A stretch of DNA of 64,000 nucleotides from Acidovorax sp. sic0104 (lineage in GTDB: Bacteria; Pseudomonadota; Gammaproteobacteria; Burkholderiales; Burkholderiaceae_C), in contig NZ_JAHUWH010000002.1 of the NCBI RefSeq assembly GCF_019219095.1, forward strand, positions 186,001 through 250,000. Direction: 5' to 3'. The notes under the pieces were generated by a model. The model had not been told where the DNA came from. It did no database searches and worked only from the letters and a program-made list of their open reading frames with translations. The position numbers were made by a program, and so were the translations under genes. Shown piece after piece: positions 16,664 through 25,749 of this stretch. Position 1 is the stretch's first letter, and each line of letters begins with the position of its first letter.

Positions 16664-18367
16664 CTACTCCGCCGCGCAGACGAAGCTGCTGGCGTCCTCC
16701 ACGCTGCCCGAGCCCTTGTACTTGGCGAACTTCGGGTAGGCGCACAGCGGCCGTGTCCGGCCCGGCATGTCGGCGTTGGTGGGCAGGGCCTTGGCGGCGA
16801 TGGTGTCTGGGGCGACGCCCTTCTCCACCCAGTCCACCATGGCCTGGATCGAGTCGTAGTTGTCCGTGGCCGGCCCCCCCGAGCAGTGGTTCATGCCCGG
16901 CACGAGGAAGGTGCGCGCAAAGCCCTGGGTGGCCGCCATGCCGCCGTTGTTGGCGGCCAGGCGCTCGTAGTAGTCCAGGGTGTCGAAGGCCGAAAAGATC
17001 GGGTCGGACATGCCGTGGATGAACAACATCTTGCCGCCGCGCTGCTTGAACGCGGCGAGCTTGTCGTCCCGGTAGGTGTCGTAGATGGCCGAATACGCTT
17101 CCATGCGGGCCGGGTCGGTGTCGAAATTGAAGGTCAGCGGGTTGAAAGTCAGGTCCGGCGGCGTGAAGAACTCGTTCACCAACGCGTCCACCATCAGCGT
17201 GATGTAGCGCGCATCGGGCGTGGCGGTGGCCGAGCTGCCCAGCGTCTAGCTGCGCCAGCCTGGTGCGGCCAGGCCCGGGTCCCAGGGCTGGCCGGCGTAC
17301 AGCGCCTTGCCGGCAGAGTTGCGCGGGCCGCTGAACACGCTCTTGAGCGCGCCCACCTGCGCGCCGCTCAGGCAATCCGCCCCCTTGGCACCGCTGCACT
17401 GCAGCACTGCCGGATCGAACTGGCAGGCCTTCACGTTATTGACCAGCCCGTCGGCCACGCCGTCGGCCGCGTCGCACGATGCCTTGACCGCGTTGGCCAC
17501 GAGGTTCAGGTCGGCATTGCTGAACGCCTGCGACAGGATGCGCTTGCCCGACGCGTCCTGCGGGGCGATGGCGTCGAACTGGATGGTGTTCCACATCGCG
17601 GCCACGGTGGCGCCACTGGAGACCCGCATGGCCGGCGCGCCCGCCGTGATGGCGTCGAAGTAGTCCGGGAAGCGCTGCGAGAACATCATCCCCTGGCGCC
17701 CGCCGCCCGAGCAGCCCGAAAAGTACGAATGGTCGGGCTTGCGGCCATACCGCGTTCCAATCAGCGACTTGGCGGCCACGGCCGTCTTGTCGTAGGAGTT
17801 GTAGGCATGGTCGATGCGCGCCTGCGGGTCGGCCCCGAAACTGGCCGATGTTCCGCTGTGCCCCGCGTCCGTGGAAACCACCGCAAAACCCTGGCCCAGC
17901 GGCGACGGCGTGCCGACCGAGATGCTGGAGCTGAGCGAGGTGTCGCGCAGGATCCCGTCGTTGCCGCCCCCGCCGATGAACAGGAAGCGGCCGTTCCAGT
18001 TGTCGGGCAGGCTCAGCTGGAAGCCGATGGCGTAGTTCTTGCCGTCCACGCCCACGCGGGGGTTGATGGCGCCCGTGACGACGCAGTGGCCGGGCAGGAA
18101 TGCACCGCTGGCGGCACCGCCCGGGCGTTTGGTGTCGGCCGCCACGTAGCTGGTGGTGAGCGTCGTGGCCGCCAGCCCCGCCTTGGCTGGCAGGTCGGCG
18201 CAGGCCGCGGCGGGCGTGACCGGCTGGGCCGCAGCATCGCCATTGCCACCGCCGCACGCGGCCATGAGCACAGGCATGGCCAATGCGGCCGGCAGGACTT
18301 TGCGCCGCAGACCGGCGGCAGTGGACGGGTGGGGCTGCAGGGCCCGCAGGGCATGGGCGAAAGGCAT
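16664..18367 (-). pseudogene. Tannase/feruloyl esterase-family lipoprotein, interrupted by one in-frame amber codon
   Basis: Read through one stop, this is a 567-residue tannase-family esterase of normal length, which hydrolyses phenolic esters such as feruloyl or galloyl esters. It begins with a lipoprotein signal (LMAACGGGN, Cys38). The catalytic CS-D-HC set is intact: Cys219-Ser220 in FSGCSGGGRQG, Asp455 in HGMSDPIFSA, and His494-Cys495 in GMNHCSGG. The break is a TAG at 17248-17246 after GWRS (residue 373); the same frame then continues TLGSSATATPDARY. The second half has an internal ATG at 17194 but would lack Ser220. A single substitution from CAG, TGG or GAG would explain it. Sequencing error or suppression is possible. 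Its partners are the Bug receptor and DUF3237 gene upstream. Confidence 0.85.
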
Positions 18368-18521
18368 GGTGGGTCTCCGTTCGTGTTGTGGTTGAAATTC
18401 AGGCGGGCATTGGAGGAAGAGCTGTGCAGCGCACGGCGGCAGGCGTGGCTGCGCCCGGCCCGCCGCCTGGAATAAGGCGTGCGGGCGCGCAAGCAGGAAA
18501 ATCAGTTGGGACGCCGTGCGG

Positions 18522-19541
18522 TCAGTCCGCCTTGAAGCCTGTGGCCGCCACGGCCTTGCCCCAGGTCACGGTGTCGGCCGCGATGGTGCGGGCGAACTCC
18601 TGCTGGCTCGTGCCCGTGACGCGAAAGCCCGCCTCTTCCATCTTGGCCTTGCCCTCGGGCGACTGCACGGCCTTGATGATGTCGGCGCTGAGCTTGGCGA
18701 CGATGTCGGGCGGCGTCTTGGCGGGCGCGACGATGCCGAACCATGAGGAGAACTCCAGGTTGGCATAGCCTTGCTCCTTGATGGTGGGTACGTCGGGCAA
18801 GGTGTTGGTGCGCGTGGCTCCGGTGGAACCCAAAGCCGCGAGCTTGCCCGCCTTCACGTTCGGCGCGGCCAGGCCCACGCTGGCGAACACACCCTGCACA
18901 TCGCCGCTGAACAGGCCACCCAGCGCGTCCGACGTGTTCTTGTAGTGCACCGGCTCGGGCTTGAGCTTGACCGCATCGCCGAACATGTAGGCACCGAAGT
19001 GACCCGGCGTGCCCGCGCCGAACGTGGCCAGGAACAGGCCCTTTTGCTGCTTGGTCCAGTCGACGAATTCCTTCACATTGCGCGCCGGCACCTTCTGCGG
19101 ATTGACCAGCAGTACGAAGTCGGACGTCACCACCTGGCTCACGGCCGTGAAGTCCTTGGCCGGGTCGTAGGGCAGCTTGTTGTAGCTGCTGGGGGCGATG
19201 CTGAGCTGGCCGGTCTCGCCCAGCATCAGCGTGTAGCCGTCGGGCGCTGCGCGTGCGGCCTCGCTGGCCGCGATCAGGCCGCCGGCGCCGGGCTTGTTGT
19301 CCACGATAACGCCCAGGTTGCCCCAGCCTTCCGACAGCTTCTGCGCCAAGAGGCGCGCCACGATGTCCGGCCCCGTGCCCGCCGGAAAGCCCACGATGAT
19401 GCGCACCGGCTTGTTCGGGTATGCCGCGCCCTGCGCCTGTGCGCCGGCCCAGGGCATGAGCCCGGCCAGCAGTGCGGCGGCGACGAGTGCGCGGCGGGGC
19501 GTTGTAGCGGGAGTGCGGCGAGGCTGGGCAGTGTGTGTCAT
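18522..19541 (-). CDS. Bug-family (TctC) extracytoplasmic solute receptor
   Basis: A 339-residue periplasmic binding protein of the tripartite tricarboxylate transporter family, which binds carboxylates or aromatic acids. A Tat/Sec-like signal covers about residues 1-37 (RRALVAAALLAGLMPWAGAQAQ). Family blocks are YPNKPVRIIVGFPAGTGPDIVARLL, VDNKPGAGG, LPYDPAKDFTAVS and LPDVPTIKEQGY. The start at 19541 has GGAG about seven bases upstream; an earlier ATG at 19610 adds an unlikely leader. No TctAB membrane partners are adjacent, which is common for this family. The neighbouring esterase suggests a phenolic-acid ligand, an inference. Confidence 0.88.
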   Translation of the reverse strand: MTHTAQPRRTPATTPRRALVAAALLAGLMPWAGAQAQGAAYPNKPVRIIVGFPAGTGPDIVARLLAQKLSEGWGNLGVIVDNKPGAGGLIAASEAARAAPDGYTLMLGETGQLSIAPSSYNKLPYDPAKDFTAVSQVVTSDFVLLVNPQKVPARNVKEFVDWTKQQKGLFLATFGAGTPGHFGAYMFGDAVKLKPEPVHYKNTSDALGGLFSGDVQGVFASVGLAAPNVKAGKLAALGSTGATRTNTLPDVPTIKEQGYANLEFSSWFGIVAPAKTPPDIVAKLSADIIKAVQSPEGKAKMEEAGFRVTGTSQQEFARTIAADTVTWGKAVAATGFKAD

Positions 19542-19628
19542 GGTTGTCTCCAGGGATTCTTGTGTGTGGGCGGTTTCAAAAAATGAGGCGGGCAAGTGGG
19601 GGGTGAGCAAGGAGCCGGCTGGTGGTTG

Positions 19629-20105
19629 CTAGCGCAGCTCGAAGAAACGCATGGCCACCGCGTCGGGATAGCGCGCGCCGGTGCCGACGAACATGCGCTC
19701 GGTGATCCACGACAGCGCGGTGGACGCGGTCTCGAAGCTCGGACTGCAGCGGAAGTACACCTGCGCGGGGTCCACCAGCTCGCCGCGCACCAGGCGCGCG
19801 ATGAGCTCGGCAGGCCCCGAGCGCACGGCGCGGTTCTGCACATAGATGAGGTCGCCACCATCGGTCTCGAGGACGTAGCGTGCATCCAGCTCGGACAGCC
19901 GGTCGTTGACGATGAGCTGGAAGTCCGCCCCACCGGGCAGCACCCGGGCGCTCCAGCCGTCGCCGGTAGCTGTGCCACCGACGATGGGGATCAGCCGGCG
20001 CAGGCCGTGCACGGTGTGGCCCACCTCCTGTGGCATACCGACCTCCACGCGCAGGTCGGCAAAGAATCGGAATTGCGGTTCGGGCAAGGGGGTGAGGTCA
20101 GACAT
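19629..20105 (-). CDS. DUF3237-domain protein
   Basis: A 158-residue soluble protein that is one DUF3237 domain (UPF0311 group), a single beta-barrel fold of unknown function. Visible family blocks are FRFFADLRVEVG, RRLIPIVGGTATG, VLPGGADFQLI, YVLETDGGDLIYVQNRAVR, PAQVYFRCSPSFET and LSWITERMFVGTG. It is common beside aromatic-compound genes and Bug receptors. It lies 87 bases upstream of the Bug receptor gene on the same strand, so cotranscription with the receptor and esterase is likely. Confidence 0.82.
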   Translation of the reverse strand: MSDLTPLPEPQFRFFADLRVEVGMPQEVGHTVHGLRRLIPIVGGTATGDGWSARVLPGGADFQLIVNDRLSELDARYVLETDGGDLIYVQNRAVRSGPAELIARLVRGELVDPAQVYFRCSPSFETASTALSWITERMFVGTGARYPDAVAMRFFELR

Positions 20106-20249
20106 GGAACCTAGCGTAAATCCCGTTGCCGCCAGGGCCTGTCATCCCAGAGGATGACGGGATTACCCCACTGCCACCCTGCGGCTGCGTGGGCAATTTC
20201 GGCGCACACTCCACCTTTTCGGCAAACCTCAATACCCCACCCTTCTTCC

Positions 20250-21167
20250 ATGCGGCAGTGGCTTCCCCCCTCCTTGCAGACTCCACCCGGGCGGCAGGTG
20301 CTGCACAGCCCCGCCAGCCAGACGCTTGCCAGCATGGTCCACCGCCTGGGCGGCAATAACTTCGCGCCCGGGCTGCTGCAAGACCTGGAGCCGGTGCTGC
20401 CCGCAGCGTCGTGGTCGGTGTACCGCACGGGCCAGCGCTGCAAGCCCACGCTGTTCATGTCGGCCAGCCGGGGCGTGCCCGACACCACGCAGGATTGCTG
20501 GTGGGCCTACCTCTCGGGGCCCTACCGCAGCGACCGCACCTGGGGCCGCGCCTTCGACGAGTTGCCCGTGGCCCAGCCCGAAACCCGCCTGTGCCATGTC
20601 ACCGCGTCCGAAGTGCAGGGCGAGCACCGCGCCCGCGTCTATGAGGCCCATGGCGTGGCCGAGCGCGTGTCGGTGGTGGAATATGAAAGCGACGGTTCGG
20701 TGTTCGCCGTCAACTTCTACCGCCACCTGCACCAGCGCGCGTTCAGCGACCGGCAGATTGGCGCCTTCGAGTCCGTGGCACCCGTGCTGCTGGCACTCAC
20801 GCGCAAGCACATCGACCTGTCGCACGCCCACCTGCCCGCAGCGCCTGCCTGGACAGAGGCAGCCGCAGGCACTCCCCCCGCACCCGCCGCCGCTGCAGCG
20901 GCAACGTTGCCCGCAGAGGCATCCCTGCTGCCCCTCGCGACAGACGGCCTGCCCGTGCTGCGCATGCGCCTGCTGCGCCTGCAGGCCGAGCTGACGGACC
21001 GCGAACTGGATGTATGCGCCCGGCTGCTGCAGGGCATGACACACGAGGGCATCGCCAGCGACCTGGGCCTGGGCGTGCCCACGGTCAAAACCTACCGCAA
21101 CCGCGCGTTCGCCCGCCTGGGCATCCACTTTCGCAACGAGCTGTTCGCGCGAGTGCTGGGCGTCTGA
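20250..21167 (+). CDS. LuxR-family transcriptional regulator
   Basis: A 305-residue regulator with a C-terminal LuxR helix-turn-helix (LTDRELDVCARLLQGMTHEGIASDLGLG, then VKTYRNRAFARLGIHFRNEL, about 245-300). The N-terminal 200 residues carry no domain I can name; they are not clearly an autoinducer-binding domain. An Ala/Pro-rich linker lies near 205-235. The start is uncertain: ATG 20250, ATG 20334 and an earlier ATG at 20154 are all in frame, and none has a good ribosome site. It is divergent from the DUF3237/Bug/tannase genes, so it may control them. Confidence 0.75.
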   Translation: MRQWLPPSLQTPPGRQVLHSPASQTLASMVHRLGGNNFAPGLLQDLEPVLPAASWSVYRTGQRCKPTLFMSASRGVPDTTQDCWWAYLSGPYRSDRTWGRAFDELPVAQPETRLCHVTASEVQGEHRARVYEAHGVAERVSVVEYESDGSVFAVNFYRHLHQRAFSDRQIGAFESVAPVLLALTRKHIDLSHAHLPAAPAWTEAAAGTPPAPAAAAAATLPAEASLLPLATDGLPVLRMRLLRLQAELTDRELDVCARLLQGMTHEGIASDLGLGVPTVKTYRNRAFARLGIHFRNELFARVLGV

Positions 21168-21186
21168 CGGCCTGGCACCCCGCCCC

Positions 21187-21630
21187 TCAGATTCCCGGAA
21201 TCCACGGCGGCGGCCGGCGCCGGATGGTCTGCGCCTTCACGATGGCCGTGCTGGTCTGCGCCTTGTCGGCGATGCGATCCAGCACGCCATCGAGCTGCTC
21301 GATGGTGCGCACATGGACACGCGCCACAAAGCAGTCGTCCCCCGTCACCTTGTCGCATTCGCAGAACTCGGGCGTGTCGCGGATGAGCTGCTCCACCGCC
21401 GCCAGTTGGCCCGGCAGCGGGCGGATGCGCACGATGGCCTGCAGTTGGTAGCCCAGGGCGCGCGGCTCGATGTCCACCGTGAACGCGCGGACCACGCCAC
21501 GCTCCTCCAGCCGGCGCAGACGTTCGGACACGCTGGGGGAGGACAGGCCCACGCGTTCGCCCAGCTCCTTGAGCGAAGTGCGCGCGTCCTGGTGCAGCTG
21601 GGTCAGGATGGCTTGGTCAATGGCGTCCAT
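21187..21630 (-). CDS. Lrp/AsnC-family transcriptional regulator
   Basis: A 147-residue regulator: an N-terminal winged helix (MDAIDQAILTQLHQDARTSLKEL, SSPSVSERLRRLEERGVV) and a C-terminal RAM ligand-binding domain (about 70-145). It is divergent from an EamA exporter with a 134-base A+T-rich gap between them, the usual arrangement of an Lrp-type regulator with an amino-acid exporter. The ligand is probably an amino acid, from family knowledge. Its likely operator is described at 21652-21690. Confidence 0.88.
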   Translation of the reverse strand: MDAIDQAILTQLHQDARTSLKELGERVGLSSPSVSERLRRLEERGVVRAFTVDIEPRALGYQLQAIVRIRPLPGQLAAVEQLIRDTPEFCECDKVTGDDCFVARVHVRTIEQLDGVLDRIADKAQTSTAIVKAQTIRRRPPPWIPGI

Positions 21631-21651
21631 GGCACGAATGCAAATTTAAAT

Positions 21652-21690
21652 AATTGCCTCAGATTATCAGGATCATTCGAAAAATTGCCT
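21652..21690. promoter_or_regulatory. Candidate Lrp-type operator: AATTGCCT direct repeats 31 bp apart
   Basis: AATTGCCT occurs at 21652-21659 and 21683-21690, three helical turns apart, in an A+T-rich stretch (including CAAATTTAAATAATTG) between the divergent lrp-like and EamA genes. Placement and phasing fit a multi-site Lrp operator. This is inference from position and pattern. Confidence 0.45.
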
Positions 21691-21764
21691 ATTGTTCGGC
21701 ATTCCCTTGGCGGTTGGGGTTTTCTATAGTTCTGCCATCGACACACAAGGCAGAGCACCGGCAT

Positions 21765-22676
21765 ATGGACAGGAAAACACAAGGCACTTTGGAGATGGGC
21801 GCCGCGATGGCCATCTCGGGAACGATTGGCTGGTTCGTCGTGCAATCAGGCCTGCCTGCACTGCAGGTGGTTTTCTGGCGCTGCGCTTTCGGGGCGGTAA
21901 CCCTGGGCCTCGTGTGCTGGGCCATGGGGCTGCTGCGGGGCGTACTGACCTGGCGCACCGCACTGTGGGCGGGCCTGGGGGGCGTGGCCATCGTCACCAA
22001 CTGGCTGCTGCTGTTCGGCGCCTACTCCCACGCCTCCATCTCGGTGGCCACGGCGGTCTACAACACGCAGCCGTTCATGCTGGTCGTCTTCGGCGCCCTG
22101 CTGTTCGGCGAGCGCATCACGCTGGCCAAGCTCGGCTGGCTGGCCACGGCATTTGCGGGCATGCTGCTCATCGTGCAGGCCAGGCCTGGTGCCGGCGCTC
22201 CCGGCAGCCACTACGCGCTGGGCGTTGCGATGGCACTTGGCGCCGCCTTCTTCTGGGCTGTGGCGTCGGTCATCGCCAAGCGCCTCACGGGAACGCCGCC
22301 GCACCTGATCGCGCTGGTGCAGGTGGCCGTGGGCGTGCTGATGCTCGCACCGTTTGCCCAGCTGGGCACGCCGCCACAGGGCGCGTCCACCTGGCTGATC
22401 CTGATCACCCTGGGAGTGGTCCACACCGGCGTCATGTACATCCTGCTGTACGGCGCGGTGCAGAAGCTGCCCACCTTCCTGCAGGGCGCCCTGTCGTTCA
22501 TCTACCCGGTGGTGGCGATCGCCGTGGACTTCGCCGCGTTCGGCCACCGGCTGCAACCGGCGCAGTGGCTGGGCGCCGCTGCCATCTTGCTGGCCGCGGC
22601 GGCGATGAACCTTCAGGCCACCCGACCGCGCCCGCCGGCAGCGAGAGCCGCACCACCCGACCCACGGAGCACCTGA
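21765..22676 (+). CDS. DMT-superfamily transporter, EamA domains
   Basis: A 303-residue inner-membrane exporter with two EamA halves and about ten hydrophobic segments. The first half has AMAISGTIGWFVVQSGLPALQVVFWRC, GAYSHASISVATAVYNTQP and FGERITLAKLG; the second has the MALGAAFFWAVASVIAKRL repeat and FLQGALSFIYPVVAIAVD. Divergent from an Lrp-family regulator, which favours amino-acid export. ATG 21765 begins the conserved part; an upstream ATG at 21654 would read through the operator region. Confidence 0.88.
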   Translation: MDRKTQGTLEMGAAMAISGTIGWFVVQSGLPALQVVFWRCAFGAVTLGLVCWAMGLLRGVLTWRTALWAGLGGVAIVTNWLLLFGAYSHASISVATAVYNTQPFMLVVFGALLFGERITLAKLGWLATAFAGMLLIVQARPGAGAPGSHYALGVAMALGAAFFWAVASVIAKRLTGTPPHLIALVQVAVGVLMLAPFAQLGTPPQGASTWLILITLGVVHTGVMYILLYGAVQKLPTFLQGALSFIYPVVAIAVDFAAFGHRLQPAQWLGAAAILLAAAAMNLQATRPRPPAARAAPPDPRST

Positions 22677-22717
22677 CGGCCGGAGTCGTCGCCGCCGAGC
22701 GGCACAATCGGCGACCT

Positions 22718-25540
22718 ATGTCCGCCAACGGTCCCTCTCCCGGCCAGCCTGCCCGTCCCGGCGCCCCCCTGCCCCCCGGGCTGGTGGCGGGCCACTTCCG
22801 CCCCCGCATCACCCTCATGACGCTGGGCCGGGGCGAGGGCCTCCTGGGCATGGCGCCCCAGGGCAAGCTGGGCCCGCGCGGCGATAGCGTGACCCTGGCG
22901 CAGATCGACTGGACCTACCGCACGGATTGCGGTGCCGACTGGCAGGGCAGCGCGCCCACGTCGGTGCTCGGGCCCCGCCCCGCCGCCGAGCAGGAGCTGT
23001 TCGACACCGGCGGACCCGTGCTGCGCATGCAGCGCAACCTGGCAGCCGAGGCCGACGCCATGGACCGCGTGTGGGACCTGGGGCTGATCCCCGTCGATGC
23101 GGGCAAGCTGCAGTGGCGCCACCGCGCCGCCGCCAGCAGCCTGGGCCCCGTGTGGACGCTGGCGCAGGAAGCACAGTTCGGCGACTTCTGGGCCGACCAG
23201 ATACCGCAGTTGCGCGCCGAGGGCTGGAGCGTGGTGGTCCACCCCGGCTTCGCACACGAAAGCGTGCCCGTGCAGCGCTGGAAACTCGTCATCGCCCCCG
23301 ACACCGGCGAGCTGCTGGCCAAGGAAGTCGACGGCCCGCTGGGCGCGCGCCAGCGCCCGGTGCAGAAGCTGCATCTGCCCGAACGCGAAGGCGCCTGGCT
23401 GCTGAGCCTGGGGATCGAGATCGACGGCGTCACCGTGGACCTGGCCCCCATGCTGGCCGACCTGTTGCGCCGCGACGTGCGCTGGCTCAACGCGCGGCAG
23501 ATGGCAGCCATCGACGACCTGGCCATCATCTCGCTGCGCGCGCCGGGCGGGCGGCGCATCGACGCCCCTGCAGGGCCGCTGAAGGCCATCGTGGGCGCGA
23601 TGGTGGACCTGCTCACCGACCCTGCCCGCAACCAGCGCAAGGAGGGCGATCCACTGCACCTGGGCGCCTGGGAAGCGCGCCGCATCGAGGCCCTGCGTGC
23701 CGGTCTGGTGCAGGCGCACCGCGTCGGCGCCGTGAGCGGCTGGGACAACGGCTGGCAACTGCAGGGCGACGCGGGCCTGGCCCAGCTCGCTCACCGGCTG
23801 CGCCGCATCGGCGCACCCCTGCCCGTGGCGGCGCCCGAGGGCCTGGCGGTGCAACTGCGCCCCTACCAGCTCGAAGGGCTGGCCTGGCTGCAATACCTGC
23901 GCGCCCAGGGCCTGGGCGGCATCCTGGCCGACGACATGGGCCTGGGCAAGACCGCGCAGGCACTGGCCCACGTGCTGCTCGAGAAGGAAGCTGGCCGCCT
24001 CACCCGCCCTGCCTTGGTGGTCGTGCCGACCTCGCTGCTCTTCAACTGGCAGGCCGAGGCCGCGCGCATGGCGCCGGACCTGCGGGTGCTCTGCCTGCAC
24101 GGCCCCGACCGGGGCGGGCGCTATCTGCAGATCGCCGGGCACGACCTGGTGCTGACCACCTACCCCCTGCTGTGGCGCGACGCGGACGCCCTGGCCGCCG
24201 AGCCCTTTCACCTGCTCATCCTGGACGAGGCCCAGATGGTGAAGAACGCCGGCAGCCGCAGCGCCCGCGCCCTGCGCCGCCTCTCGGCGCCGCACCTGTT
24301 GTGCCTGACGGGCACCCCGCTGGAGAACCACCTGGGCGAGTTGTGGGCGCAGTTCGATTTCCTCATGCCCGGCTTCCTGGGGGACCTGCGCAGCTTCAAC
24401 GCGCGCTGGCGCAAGCCCATCGAGGAGAACGGCGAGACCCTGCGCGCGCAGTTGCTCGCGCAGCGTGTGCGCCCCTTCATCCTGCGCCGCCGCAAACAGG
24501 ACGTGGCCACCGAGCTGCCAACGCGCACCGAGGTCATCCAGCGCGTGCAGCTGCAGGGCAAGCAGCGCGAGCTGTACGAAGCCGTGCGCACCGCGGCCGA
24601 CAAGCAGGTGCGCCGCGCGCTGGAGCGCCAGAGCTTCGAGGGGGCGCAAGTCACCATCCTGGACGCACTGCTCAAGCTGCGCCAGGTGTGCTGCGACCCC
24701 CGGCTGGTCAAGGGCATCAAACATGACCCCCACGCTCCACCGCTTCGCGGGTCGCTGCCCCCCGAGGGGGCCGCTGTTTTGCCTTGGGGCGGCCCGGCGG
24801 CGAAACGACATGACCCCCACGCTCCGCCGCTGCGCGGGTCGCTGCCCCCCGAGGGGGCCGCTGTTTTGCCTTGGGGCGGCCCGGCGGCAAAACATGCACC
24901 CGGCACCGGGCACGCCAAACTCGACCTGCTGGCCGACATGCTGCCCGCGCTGGTCGAGGAAGGCCGCCGGGTGCTGGTGTTCTCGCAGTTCACCGAAATG
25001 CTGGGCCTGGCCGCCGAGCGGCTGGATGCCCTGGTCCTGCCCTACCTCACGCTCACCGGCCAGACGCCGCCAGGCCAGCGCGGCGCGGTGGTCCAACGCT
25101 TTCAGGCCCAGGACGCCAGCAGCGCGCCCATTCTGCTGGTGAGCCTCAAGGCCGGGGGCACGGGCCTGAACCTCACGGCCGCCGACACCGTGATCCACGT
25201 CGACCCCTGGTGGAACCCCGCCGTGGAAGAGCAGGCCACCGCGCGCGCGCACCGCATCGGTCAGGATCAGCCGGTGTTCGTCTACAAGCTGGTGGTCGAA
25301 GGCAGCATCGAGGAGCGCATGCTGGAGCTGCAGGCGCGCAAGGCCGCCCTGGCCAGCGGCGTGCTGGGCCACGACGAGGCCGGCGCCGTGAAGTTCAGCG
25401 AGGCCGACCTGAAGGCGCTGCTCGCGCCGCTGGCGGAACCGGCGGACAACCCGCTGGCGATTCCGGGCGAGGACGCGAAACGCTGGGGCGGCACGGGCAA
25501 ACGCCGGCCACGGCCGTTGCAGCCGCCAGAATATGAATAA
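22718..25540 (+). CDS. SNF2-family DEAD/DEAH-box helicase with a repeat-derived insert
   Basis: A 940-residue Snf2/HepA-like ATPase that probably remodels nucleoprotein complexes. Motif I is DDMGLGKTAQAL (near 409), motif II is LILDEAQMVKN (near 503), motif III is LTGTPLENHLGELW. The C-terminal lobe has VLVFSQFTEML, KAGGTGLNLTAADTVIHVDPWWNPA and RAHRIGQDQPVFVY. Between the two lobes, residues about 668-726 are two 29-residue copies (HDPHAPPLRGSLPPEGAAVL...) encoded by a tandem 87-bp DNA repeat, foreign to the family. The frame is kept. ATG 22718 is used because earlier codons overlap the EamA gene. Confidence 0.88.
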   Translation: MSANGPSPGQPARPGAPLPPGLVAGHFRPRITLMTLGRGEGLLGMAPQGKLGPRGDSVTLAQIDWTYRTDCGADWQGSAPTSVLGPRPAAEQELFDTGGPVLRMQRNLAAEADAMDRVWDLGLIPVDAGKLQWRHRAAASSLGPVWTLAQEAQFGDFWADQIPQLRAEGWSVVVHPGFAHESVPVQRWKLVIAPDTGELLAKEVDGPLGARQRPVQKLHLPEREGAWLLSLGIEIDGVTVDLAPMLADLLRRDVRWLNARQMAAIDDLAIISLRAPGGRRIDAPAGPLKAIVGAMVDLLTDPARNQRKEGDPLHLGAWEARRIEALRAGLVQAHRVGAVSGWDNGWQLQGDAGLAQLAHRLRRIGAPLPVAAPEGLAVQLRPYQLEGLAWLQYLRAQGLGGILADDMGLGKTAQALAHVLLEKEAGRLTRPALVVVPTSLLFNWQAEAARMAPDLRVLCLHGPDRGGRYLQIAGHDLVLTTYPLLWRDADALAAEPFHLLILDEAQMVKNAGSRSARALRRLSAPHLLCLTGTPLENHLGELWAQFDFLMPGFLGDLRSFNARWRKPIEENGETLRAQLLAQRVRPFILRRRKQDVATELPTRTEVIQRVQLQGKQRELYEAVRTAADKQVRRALERQSFEGAQVTILDALLKLRQVCCDPRLVKGIKHDPHAPPLRGSLPPEGAAVLPWGGPAAKRHDPHAPPLRGSLPPEGAAVLPWGGPAAKHAPGTGHAKLDLLADMLPALVEEGRRVLVFSQFTEMLGLAAERLDALVLPYLTLTGQTPPGQRGAVVQRFQAQDASSAPILLVSLKAGGTGLNLTAADTVIHVDPWWNPAVEEQATARAHRIGQDQPVFVYKLVVEGSIEERMLELQARKAALASGVLGHDEAGAVKFSEADLKALLAPLAEPADNPLAIPGEDAKRWGGTGKRRPRPLQPPEYE
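24721..24894 (+). repeat. Tandem 87-bp repeat inserted in frame in the helicase gene
   Basis: Two copies (24721-24807 and 24808-24894) differ at only a few bases. Each contains the mirror block CCCCCCGAGGGGG and CCTTGGGGCGGCCCGGCGG. The unit is 29 codons, so two copies keep the reading frame. The element looks like a dispersed intergenic repeat of this bacterial group that has entered a gene, inferred from composition and from the absence of such residues in the SNF2 fold. Confidence 0.8.
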
Positions 25541-25574
25541 AAATGCCCTCTATCGCTTGGTGGAAAATTGCCGG

Positions 25575-25600
25575 CAGCTATCAAAACAATAGTGTTTGAC
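25575..25600. repeat. Dispersed AGCTATCAAAACAATAG repeat copy
   Basis: A copy of the short repeat lies in the gap between the helicase and ada genes. It shares AGCTATCAAAA with the copy at 5420. Nothing else was recognised in 25541-25749. Confidence 0.45.
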
Positions 25601-25749
25601 GCGCTGACAGGGGCTACGCCCTTGTCTTTGCCCAACGTGCAGAATTCAAAAGCAAGCTTCGGAGTGCGCCCGGCAGGCGCCGTTTCTACAGTGATGGCAT
25701 CGCAACGACATCTGCCCTGCCACGGCAGGTTCTTTTGGGAGCCACCACC

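Noticed and set aside
22613-25372. Long open frame antisense to the SNF2 helicase
   Set aside because: Low-complexity Gln/His/Ala-rich translation without a domain.
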